From Madurella fahalii (lineage: Eukaryota > Ascomycota > Sordariomycetes > Sordariales): a stretch of 64,000 nucleotides of DNA. The notes beneath the pieces are model-generated. The model saw only the letters and a list, made by a program, of their open reading frames with translations. It was not told where the DNA came from and did no database searches. Of this stretch, positions 43,879 through 52,512 are shown one piece after another (the stretch's first letter is position 1; the number at the start of each line of letters is the position of its first letter). The DNA lies in the NCBI GenBank assembly GCA_029876055.1, contig CM056874.1:3720001-3784000 (forward strand). Direction: 5' to 3'. A program made the position numbers and the translations under genes.

Positions 43879-45699
43879 ACTACCACAGTATAACAGTCAA
43901 CTACAATTACAACACAACAACACTATGAACCTACTAACGTATAATTACATCAGAAACAGCTGAATCGGACCCTTCTGCAGCCTCCTGGCACGTACGCGCA
44001 TTATGGCCAGGCTTGCCGCACACACCACAGCACCGAACCCTCGTACGACTCCCCCTGCACCACTACCATCCTACTCCTTTTCTTGCGTCGCCTCCCCAAT
44101 CCCGGCCTTCTGGGCTAGTTAATCCTTTGCATCTTGTACTGCAAGTGATCCTCCAAGTTATATGTATGTTCTTTTGGCTCTCCGGCGCTTACTAAGTACC
44201 TCGTTGGCCTTGCGGAGCGAAGAGACCTCTGACCGAAGAAGAGCGACTTCGTGCATTACAGCCATTATACCTTTAGTAAGCTGGTCTATAGCAGCTAATA
44301 TCGAAGTTAGGGAACTATTTTGATGGTTAGCAATATGAGTCTTGATAAGTGTTGACTGCGAGGTCGCTTCTCGAGGGTTGTGTAGTATCTAGAAGACCTA
44401 AGGTTGTAGTATACTGGCCCGCGAGTTCAAGGGTGTTAGTATATGAAGCTTTACATCCAGCTTGGATATTACCCTCTTTGGATCGTACGGTATAAGGCTA
44501 GTACCTATAAAGCTACCTTGGATATTCTTCTCTGTTATCGAAACGAAGAAGGCTTTACAGAAGCTGTAAAGGAATTCGAGTTTACTTACGTAGTTGATAT
44601 ACATCCGTATTAAGTCTTCAACCTAGCGACTATATACCTTCTTCAGCGGCCTAAAGCAGCCGATATCGAGTAGCTGGAGGAGGTGTAAGGAATGCGGAGG
44701 TATATAGAGCGTTATAATGTTGTTCTGCTGATAATAGAGCTCGAATTCGGTCGAGTAGTAGCTCTTGTGGCCGTCGAGGATCAATAACCGGTACTTGTCC
44801 TTTACCCGAGGCGCTGTATAGTAGTCGAAGTACTTAATCTAATCCAGGCCTACTGTATTAGTAGTCCAGCTATTGTCGGTTGTTATAATGCGCTAGTCGG
44901 CTAGGAGGTCGTACTCGGTATACTAGTTAGCGAGGTAGTACTGTACGGCTAAGATAATGAACGGAGGAATGGCCTAGCTGAGTACGTTGACGCCCTAGAT
45001 TACTATCGCCCATTCGCGATTGCCAGGCTAGGCCAGCTTCGCCTTACTACGGCTATCCGAGGTCGTAACCACTATACCTGTATAGATAATGCCCATTATA
45101 AACCCCCTCTCGTCGAAGTTGTAGATATCGTCATCGACAATGCTATACTTGGCCTTGGTATTCCATACGAGGGCAAACCAGTCGCTAATGACCTTTAGAT
45201 CCTCGTACTTAGCCCTCTGGTAGTCATATCTACGCGACCAGCGTATTCGGATCTTTTCCTTACGTTCGACGAAGTTGTGGGCCCAGAGCTTGCCGACAGG
45301 GGGCGCGTCGCGTACGCGTAGAAGTTGGTTGGCCATATCTTCTATACTACGCAGTCTCGGTGGAAAAGCGCGTGCGATTAGGCCTAGTATATACTGAACT
45401 ATTGCCTCCTCTTCAGAATCCATAAGCCGACGCGAATTGGGTGTAGTGTCGTATCGTGCAGGCTTGCCGTTGCGTCGGTTTCGGATGGTATTGACTGTTA
45501 CGTTGTAGATCTTGGCTGCGGCGCGGAGACTAAGTTTTGGGTTCTTTTGAATAGCTTCAAGGGCTAAGATTACCCTAGATTCTCTTGAAGCCGAAGACAT
45601 CGTTGGGTATGGAGGATTTTGGTTGTGGTATGGAGAGAAGACGCGTCGCGGTCAAAGTGTTCAATTCGCTTATATATTCATCTCGCTTATAAGATACGT
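43834..45699 (-). mobile_element. Pogo/Fot1-like Tc1-mariner DNA transposon, RIP-mutated
   Basis: A 1,866-bp element with inverted termini starting ACGTATCTTATAAGCGAG, flanked by TA at 43832-43833 and 45700-45701, the target-site duplication of Tc1-mariner elements. The termini match over about 45 bp with two mismatches, both C/T-type differences. The transposase is on the minus strand. It carries at least twelve in-frame stops, ten TAG and two TAA and no TGA, which fits CpA-to-TpA conversion of CAG, CAA and TGG codons. The element is complete in outline but can no longer make an active transposase; it could still be moved by a relative. Confidence 0.93.
43985..45600 (-). pseudogene. DDE transposase (pogo/Fot1 type) with RIP stops
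   Basis: ATG at 45600. The first 190 codons are open: a helix-turn-helix region (SLRAAAKIYNVTVNTIRNRR), a second CENP-B-like DNA-binding segment (DAPPVGKLWAHNFVERK), and the first catalytic Asp in YNFDERGF. The frame then continues through TAG codons beginning at 45030, 44997, 44976, 44925, 44895, 44841, 44625, 44400, 44391 and 44073, and TAA at 44160 and 44121. Between them are the second Asp (LLILDGHKSYYS) and third acidic residue (LLDIGCFRPLKK) of the DDD/E triad and a C-terminal coiled coil (LLRSEVSSLRKANEVLSKRRR). A zinc knuckle CGVCGKPGHNARTC near 43985-44030 lies in another frame, so one indel is also present. Confidence 0.9.
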
Positions 45700-45700
45700 T
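45655..45700 (-). repeat. Right terminal inverted repeat
   Basis: Inverse copy of the left end. Its two differences from the left end are transitions, consistent with RIP. Confidence 0.9.
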
Positions 45701-45701
45701 A

Positions 45702-46981
45702 ATTGATAGGGTGTGGTTTTCGATATGGGTCTTTGTTTGGGATTTGGGGTGTCTTGGTACTGGGTAGAGCGACTCACCTCAATCCCAGGATCGAAGACGC
45801 TATAAATGATATCCGTCCCGCCTAGGTGCTACCGATCAACACGTGTGAATAGGGCCTTACAAGGTACAGTAGGGCAAGGATGCTTCCATCGCTCTACTGT
45901 GACAACACTCGACCCCGGTCATTTAAGCCCCTATATATTATACCCATTACTAAGACGACTTGTTCCCAAGAGAGGTCCAATAAGTATAATGTCACGCGCA
46001 CAAAGAGCTCATCAGAGGTAGTGGGGAGTTACTTGCTGTACTGAAGCCCGAAGAGTTAAAGAGGAAAAGAGGAGAAGAGGAGAAGAGACAGTAAAATACA
46101 AACAAAAGTAGTTGACAGAGTACACGTGATGGGCTACAGCTGCTCCACCGTATCTGCTCTGCCGCGCGGCACAAGGACATTTAGAATAGAAGTAGAGTCT
46201 AACGATAAGGCGGTAATTGTGGGAGTAGAGTAAACAAGATGAGACTTGACACGGAATAAAAATATGCAGGCCAGACACAGAGCTCATGTGAAATAAAACA
46301 AGCTGCTGCGCAAAACAGGGACAGATGGAGCCTGTAGAGGGCAAGGCATACGCGGTGGACGGGGTGACCGGAGGACTTGGTTCGACTTCAGGTATTCTTG
46401 AATGAGCTGAACGGTGTGAATCTATCATGATCGGCCAAAGCAAGGATTATTCGATCGCCTTCTGATTCCACAAGTAGACGGAAACCGCGAAGAGGTGGTC
46501 CTGAGTACGGAAGTAGAGCGAACGGCTTGTAAGTGTAAGAGGAGAGTAAGTGATACGCACGACGGGAGGGTGTTTGTACTTAATCCTGTGACGCGTTACG
46601 AGGATGAGTGATAAACTAACGGAGCCGGACATATTCGGCCCTGATCTCGATGATCTCCCCGGTCTCTTCGATTTTGATCTGCGTTGATGAGCCACCCAGA
46701 CCTGGAAGACGTATATCATAGGAGGTAACGTAGCTAATAGCTTACAAATGGACTTACTGTGCTGCTGCTGCTCCTCCCCGGTAAATTCGCAACCTCGCCC
46801 TTTTCCCAATTGCCAGTATTGTCTGTCCCGGTCACCTGTGGCGCAAGTGCCACTTCTTCGGTGGTTCGCTGATCGAGGTCACGTGAATGAGAGGTCACCG
46901 GATCGAGTAACTGGCGTCGCTTGAGAGCATTTGTGCAATTGAATCTAACCACTTTGTTGGCCAACAGCTTACGGTAGCAAA
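45702..46981. other. Intergenic region between transposon and APH-like gene
   Basis: About 1.3 kb without recognisable coding sequence. A purine-rich patch (AGAGGAAAAGAGGAGAAGAG) lies near 46058-46090. Confidence 0.5.
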
Positions 46982-48585
46982 ATGACGAAACCGAAGGTCT
47001 TCAGGTATACTCAGTTTGATCTTGATGCCCTTCTTGCACTGGCGAGCAGGCTTCGTAGGCATCCTTGCAGTTGCGACATATCGAAACCGCCCTTGGCCGG
47101 CAGCCTGAACTGGGTTGTTTTCGTGTCTTTTGACGATGGCGTTAGCTGGGCATTCCGCTCTCCCCATTCTGGCCGGCGCGCGTTTCTGGGCGAGGCGTGC
47201 ACATCCCGGATGATTGCAAGTGAGGTTGCCACTCTTAGGTACATTGGGACACACACCTCGATCCCGGTACCTGAGGCGTTCGCATACAGGTAGAGTAGCT
47301 CGTCTCCGAATGGTTCCTTCGCTTTAAGATACTAACCCATTGAACCTAGCATCTCCCACGACAATGACATTGGGGTACCATACATCCTGATGAGTAAGGC
47401 ACCTGGGCGACCCCTCTCGGAATACGGCTGGCTGCGGCCGGCCCACCAGCCGCCAGCAAAGTCTCCTTCGCAAGATACCCTACGCCCGTTGTCAGAGGAA
47501 GGCAAGGAGAGGATTATGAGTCAGCTGGGAGCTATTGTTTTCCAGTTATCGCGACTACGCCTCGACAAGGTCGGTTCGCTTTTCCAAGACTACGCTGGCA
47601 ACTACGCGGTCGGGGGGTGTCTATCACCGTCGCTCACCTGGCAACAGAGGGACTCGTTGAAAGACGTCGACCGTGGTCCATTCGATAACGAGCACGCTTA
47701 TCTCGAGTCACTCGTCTCGGCCTACGTCTCTCATGCCAGGAGCTCCCCTTGACGCCACACGCCTTTTTCGCGCCGATTCCGGACGCCGCAGAATATGCTA
47801 GCTGGGCAAGCTACGCAGCCGCCGTAGCTAGACGGAACGACTTTGTGGCAGTTGGCCAGAAGATCGACCATAGTAAAAACCGACTCGCGTACTGCATCGC
47901 GGGCCAGCTCATGCGGGATATGATACCAAGCCTATGCTCCGAAGCCCCGGTTACCAGTGGCTTCCCGCTTAGTCACCCCGACCTCCATCTGGGCAATATA
48001 TTCGTTGACGAAAACCTGCGCATCACGTGTGTTATTGACTGGGACTCCGCGTCTTCGGTTCCTATCACCGAGGCGCTTGCTACCCCGGGGTTACGCATTT
48101 TCAACTCTGCGACCGAAGAAGCACTTGTCGCCGCCTTCAGAGCTGGGTTCGGACGAGTATCCTGTGATGAAGAGCCAACTGGGCCGACTATGTGGCAGCG
48201 TGCCGACATGATGCGGCTTTTCCAGCGTCTAGTTCGCATGCTCTCTACGCGAGACTACCACGACTTCGTGGCTCTATTCGCGCTGGTGAACCGGGCGGAG
48301 GGAGATGATGAATGGTACCGGCGTGTGCCCGCATTGTTCGACGAACGGGCCGAGCAGAGAGAGAACAGGTTGCTTCTTGCCAAGTTGCGCGACGATGACT
48401 TGCCCCAGGACTACGTTGAACAGCAGGAGCGGGCCACGTTTGGCAGCTCTGGAGCTGTCAATTCGGAGAGACTTGCCGTGGCGCGGAAGTTGACGCTTAT
48501 GTATCATATGAATAAGGAGTTTATAGCGGACCGGAGGCTGTGGCGGTGGATCGAGGACTCCATGAATGATATCTGCCCCACCTAG
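46982..48585 (+). pseudogene. APH-fold phosphotransferase-like gene with one frameshift
   Basis: Exon 1 46982-47289, 60-nt intron, exon 2 47350-48585. The reading frame shifts once at about 47735-47737: the upstream frame ends at 47752 just after YVSHARSSP, while the downstream frame reads QELPLTPHAFFAPIP and runs to a normal end at 48585. One missing C would restore about 514 residues. Seen: SWAFRSPHSG and EVATLRYIGTHTSIPVPEAFAY (nucleotide lobe, helix-C Glu), GVPYILMSKAPGRPL (hinge), HPDLHLGNIFVDE (catalytic loop) and CVIDWDSASSVP (metal-binding Asp). All catalytic positions are intact, so the break is recent or a sequencing error. Substrate unknown. Confidence 0.8.
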
Positions 48586-49169
48586 ATGCTACCGGCTACG
48601 GTGCGACGCCCCGCTGGCGAATGCACGTGGTCTGATGGCTTAGAGGCTCACCGGTTTCTCCGGCTCAAACGTTCCCTCTCAGTCACCCCAGCGCCCATCT
48701 CCTGGTTCTTAGGCTAACTCGAGGCTTTATTCCGGGGAAATTTGACGCTCCAACAAGCGTTATCCAGTTGTGCAAGTGATGACCGAAAATAGTCCTGGGA
48801 TTCGCTTATACGGCGAATTTCATTAATACCATGTAATTAAGGCGTAGCCTAGGCTTCGCTGTCTGGAGAGTGGTGTGCACTTCCTTTTGGCCCTAGCCTC
48901 CGTAAATCCATTTGTTTAAAAAAATAATTGGCAGAGGACGTCCTTACGTAGATCCCGAGAGGAATGGAGAGCAAGGAACAGGCAGGCTACCAAACAGGGT
49001 AGAGGCTGCAATTGTGATGTCATTTCAGAGTTCTAGGACGTTATCTGTGATCCCGAAGCCCACTGTCCTCACCTTGCAGCCATCACCGAAAAATCACCAT
49101 TCAGAGAATCAATCGCTCAGAATAGCCTTGCAGACCACTTGCTTCCTCTCATACTTATAAACTCCCAAC
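48586..49169. other. Intergenic region
   Basis: 584 bp, no gene seen; the right end is promoter and leader of the small protein at 49170. Confidence 0.5.
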
Positions 49170-49499
49170 ATGTCCACTCTCAACAACGCCACCGGCACCT
49201 CTCCCTCCAGCCTAAACACCAAAAAGGCCACGGGCAACACCACCCAATCGGACATGGCCAATGCAGGTAAAACAGTCACCTCCACGCTGGGCAACACAGT
49301 CGGCGGGCTGGCCAACACGGCAGGCGGCGTGATCGGCGCTGCGACAAGCGGTTTGGGCGAGACGGTTAACAGCGCGACGGGCGGCGCCGGACGGCCCGTG
49401 GGCGACGGTATCGCGAATATAGGGGGCGGCGTTGAGGGCGCCATGGCGGAAGGGGCCGAGGGGGTGAAGAGAGCTGGGGAGTGGAAAACTCCGAGATGA
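49170..49499 (+). CDS. Small Gly/Ala/Thr-rich LEA-like protein (109 aa)
   Basis: A single exon from an ATG in good context (CAACATGTCC). After a Ser/Thr/Asn-rich start it is built of loosely repeated blocks, TLGNTVGGLANTAGGVIGAA and GLGETVNSATGGAGRPVGDG, giving amphipathic, weakly hydrophobic segments without cysteines. Proteins of this make-up are common in filamentous ascomycetes and resemble late-embryogenesis-abundant or stress-protective proteins; a desiccation or stress role is inference. No signal peptide. Confidence 0.65.
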   Translation: MSTLNNATGTSPSSLNTKKATGNTTQSDMANAGKTVTSTLGNTVGGLANTAGGVIGAATSGLGETVNSATGGAGRPVGDGIANIGGGVEGAMAEGAEGVKRAGEWKTPR

Positions 49500-49699
49500 A
49501 CCATATGATGGATGGAATCTTGAGATTGTATTGTGAAACGGTCGTATGGTAATTAATGCAAAGCTGAGGTCGATGTTGCGTCTACTAATCCTCTACCGTG
49601 ATCATGATGATGATGCGATGTCTACCTCGTCAAACGCCGCCATACGATGCATCCCCTTTCTATCCAAGCATCGTGCAGTCTATATCCAGCACCTCTACA

Positions 49700-51889
49700 T
49701 CACCAACCAAACTTCTCCACGCCAACCCTTACAATTCTCCCCCTTCCCACCGCATCCGCACACACGTTGCGCACCGCCCGGTTCAGCCCGTCCGGGCCAG
49801 ACACCACCACACCGGCCTCCTTGCCCTCCACTGCAGCCTCCTCAATCCACCCAGCTACAATCCCCGCTACATCCGGCCTCCCAGCCTCAGCCGTCGGTTC
49901 CGGGATGACCAAATCCAAGCCGCGCTTCCTCAGCTCCCTGAGCTGTTCCGGTGGCACCCACTCGCGATGCTCGCGCGAGTGCGTTACCCACAGGAGGTGG
50001 ACCATCCTCACACTTCTTACCAACGGGGATGATGACGAAGCGGAGGACGTTGACGACGACGAGGAGGAGGAGGAGGAAGAGGAAGAAGAGGAAGATGGCC
50101 GTACTAAAGAGAACAGCTTGCCAGCCTTGGAGAGCACCTCACCGCGTCCCGACAAGAACTTCCCATCCCGCTCCTCCTCGCCATCCCACTCCACCCCACC
50201 CCGCTCCTCATGTAACAAAGCCCACACCAGCGGGAACGCCACGGCGATCCCGCTGCCGCCGGCGACCAGGACCGCGCACGGGGACGCGCACAGCATGCGC
50301 AGCGCGTGGGGGGACCCGTACGGCCCGTCGAGCCGGACCGGCACGCGCCGGCAGCCCGTCGTCCTGGCGTGGGACAGCAGGTCGCGGGTGAAGCCCTCTT
50401 GGGCGCGGACGAGGAGGCCGAGCCACGCGTGCGTGGGCCCGCCGCCCGCGCCCGCCGTGCCGTCTTGTCGCTCGTCGCCGTCGTCGGTGGATGCTGCTGC
50501 GTATTGCGACGGGCTGCGGCGGCGGCTGCGGCGGTTGCGGTGGCGGCCCGGCGCGGCAGAGGCGATGGTGAACGGGTGCGCCTGCAGCGCGTGCGAGCGG
50601 CCGAGCATAGGGACGGTGAGGAAGACGTGGTCGGTTGGATCCCAGCCGTCGAGGATGGATTGGTTGCGGAAGAGGGAGGAGGAGGAGGAGCGGGGCTCGG
50701 TCGGGGCGGAGGGGATGTCCCAGTCTGCGGAAAGAAGGTAGGTGTCCTTGTCGAGGATGGTGACGTCGGCTGTGATATTGGCTGTCTTGAGAGAGAGGCG
50801 CCAGATGAGGCGATCGGCGAGGAAGATGAGGAGCGATAGCGCGACGTAGGGCTGACTGGTGTAGAAATGGAACCAGAGGAAGACGAGCGCGGCGGCTTGC
50901 AGCACGACGTGCGTTGCTAGGAAGAGCTCGTACCAGCGTTGGCGGAAGCTCGCCAGTGAGGTGAAGAAGAGCAGTTCGTAGGACGCCAGTGCGCCGAGGC
51001 CGAACAGGATGAGCGGGTGCGTAAAGTAGGCTTTTGGCGTCTGCGAAGCGAGCAGCCACTCTTCTGCCAACACAAACTGCCACACAACCATGCTGAGAAA
51101 GTGAACCACCCCGACGAAGCACATCAGTTCACCGAGGCGGCGGTGAAATATGTTGAGCGCCTCATACGAATAGCCCGTCAGTCTGCGGAGGGGTTGGTTT
51201 TTCGCGCTCAGGAGGTAAAGCAGCGGGAGGTTGACGATGAACAGGAAGCCAGCGCGATCGGCGAAGATGAAGAAGAAATCCCAGCGTAGCGGGAGGCGGA
51301 AGAAGAGGACGAGGACGTTGAGAGCCATCCAGGCGAGGACGAAGAGCGAGGTTCCGTTGGGAGGAAGTGTCTTGTTGATGACGGGCAAGGGGGGCGGTTG
51401 CCGTGCAAGCCAGGATGATATCCGTCTGGTAAGTGCGTTCTTCCTGTGCCTTGGGATTGCTCTGACGCCCATTAATAACGGAACTCGCTCGACGTCAACA
51501 TCCTTCGCAGAGTCAACCAGCGCTGCCACGCCTGCAACGGCCCTTCCTAACGATCGGGAGAACATCCTCTCGGCCGCCTCCTGTCTTAGCCGCAGCCATT
51601 TCCGTCTGTCGCTGGACGACTCGCGCCAGTGCAAAGATGCCAAGACGAGAATAACAAGGAGAATAACGGCATTATAGGATGCAACAATCGCGCGAGCTTC
51701 GTAGAGGGCTTCGATCAGCTGCCGGAGATACTCGACTTTTTCCGGGTCGTCCCACCAGTTGCCGTCTCCCTCGCCAAATGTCAGGGGTGTTGACAACAGG
51801 CAGAGGCAGCGCACGAATTCTGGCAACGCGTCCCACGAAGCGCCCTGCGCCCGTAGACATATTGTTGTGTGGTCCATTGCTCCGGCCAT
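49700..51889 (-). CDS. Ferric-chelate reductase (FRE family)
   Basis: Intronless, 729 aa from ATG 51889; an upstream in-frame extension to 51931 has no ATG. FRE proteins move electrons from NADPH across the plasma membrane to reduce Fe3+ or Cu2+. Seen: an N-terminal helix (AVILLVILVLASL); a membrane core with two heme-binding His pairs, H249/H263 and H327/H341, each spaced by 13 residues; the FAD-binding HPFTIAS (438-444); the NADPH glycine motif VLVAGGSGIAVAFPL (541-555); and a C-terminal VVVSGPDGLNRAV nucleotide-binding end. A 16-residue serine run with acidic codon repeat DNA (50043-50096) sits in the NADPH half. Upstream, a paired ATCWGATAA motif suggests iron repression by a SreA/Sre-type GATA factor. 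Confidence 0.9.
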   Translation of the reverse strand: MAGAMDHTTICLRAQGASWDALPEFVRCLCLLSTPLTFGEGDGNWWDDPEKVEYLRQLIEALYEARAIVASYNAVILLVILVLASLHWRESSSDRRKWLRLRQEAAERMFSRSLGRAVAGVAALVDSAKDVDVERVPLLMGVRAIPRHRKNALTRRISSWLARQPPPLPVINKTLPPNGTSLFVLAWMALNVLVLFFRLPLRWDFFFIFADRAGFLFIVNLPLLYLLSAKNQPLRRLTGYSYEALNIFHRRLGELMCFVGVVHFLSMVVWQFVLAEEWLLASQTPKAYFTHPLILFGLGALASYELLFFTSLASFRQRWYELFLATHVVLQAAALVFLWFHFYTSQPYVALSLLIFLADRLIWRLSLKTANITADVTILDKDTYLLSADWDIPSAPTEPRSSSSSLFRNQSILDGWDPTDHVFLTVPMLGRSHALQAHPFTIASAAPGRHRNRRSRRRSPSQYAAASTDDGDERQDGTAGAGGGPTHAWLGLLVRAQEGFTRDLLSHARTTGCRRVPVRLDGPYGSPHALRMLCASPCAVLVAGGSGIAVAFPLVWALLHEERGGVEWDGEEERDGKFLSGRGEVLSKAGKLFSLVRPSSSSSSSSSSSSSSSTSSASSSSPLVRSVRMVHLLWVTHSREHREWVPPEQLRELRKRGLDLVIPEPTAEAGRPDVAGIVAGWIEEAAVEGKEAGVVVSGPDGLNRAVRNVCADAVGRGRIVRVGVEKFGW
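50043..50096 (-). repeat. TCC/TCT triplet repeat coding polyserine
   Basis: GAC/GAG/GAA triplets on the plus strand read as serine on the minus strand inside the ferric reductase. It inserts a flexible loop in the NADPH-binding half. Probably length-variable. Confidence 0.85.
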
Positions 51890-52512
51890 GATGGCGTGTA
51901 TGTGGGCCGGTGCACCATTGCTAGACGACAAAGACGAGAGAAAATCAGCAGAGGGGCGGTGATGGAGTCATCTTATCTGATCATCTGATAAGACCGACAG
52001 CGGAGGCGCTAGTCCAGGATTGCTACCCCTTGGCGGAGGAGAAAGCGGGACTCCAGCAGGGGTGTGTATGTCGCCCTTGGCGAGCTGTTTTGGTTATTGC
52101 CGCTCCGGGACTTGGGGAAGAACTTTTCTTCTAAACAAGGCATGATTTTATTTCAGAAGCAACTCGTTATAAGAGGCCATTTCCCACCCCCTGTGGAGAA
52201 ACCGTGAGGCTCTGGGAGAGATACTCGGATGAAGTGCGAGCCCTTTATCTGTATTAGTTAAACAGAGTAATTGATGTTTCCTACTTGGTCCCGTAAAGTT
52301 TGACTGATATTGCTGGAACTCCATGTTTATGACTAAACTTGAGTAGTGATACTAGTGTTGCTATTAATAAGAGAAACCCAAAGTTGCTCGAAATCATAAT
52401 AAGTTTGTTAACTGCAACTATCAGAGGTTAATGTGCACACTCTTGTTGTAGATGTTGCTGGTCTCGACTCAGAACTTTCTTCGCTACTGAAACATGAAGC
52501 TTAGAGACACAT
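51890..52512. other. Intergenic region FRE / HET
   Basis: 623 bp containing the ferric reductase promoter on the left and the 3' flank of the HET gene on the right. Apart from the GATA pair nothing was recognised. Confidence 0.55.
51973..51991. promoter_or_regulatory. Inverted pair of ATCWGATAA iron-GATA sites
   Basis: The sequence TTATCTGATCATCTGATAA contains ATCTGATAA on the plus strand and ATCAGATAA on the minus strand, separated by one base. ATCWGATAA is the published consensus of fungal iron-repressing GATA factors (SreA/SRE/Urbs1). It lies 84-102 nt upstream of the ferric reductase start. Confidence 0.7.

Noticed and set aside
46447..46809. 120-codon minus-strand frame near the APH-like pseudogene
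   Set aside because: No family resemblance; composition not coding-like.
50208..51122. Arg/His/Pro-rich minus-strand frame within the ferric reductase gene
   Set aside because: Out-of-frame reading of the real gene on the same strand.
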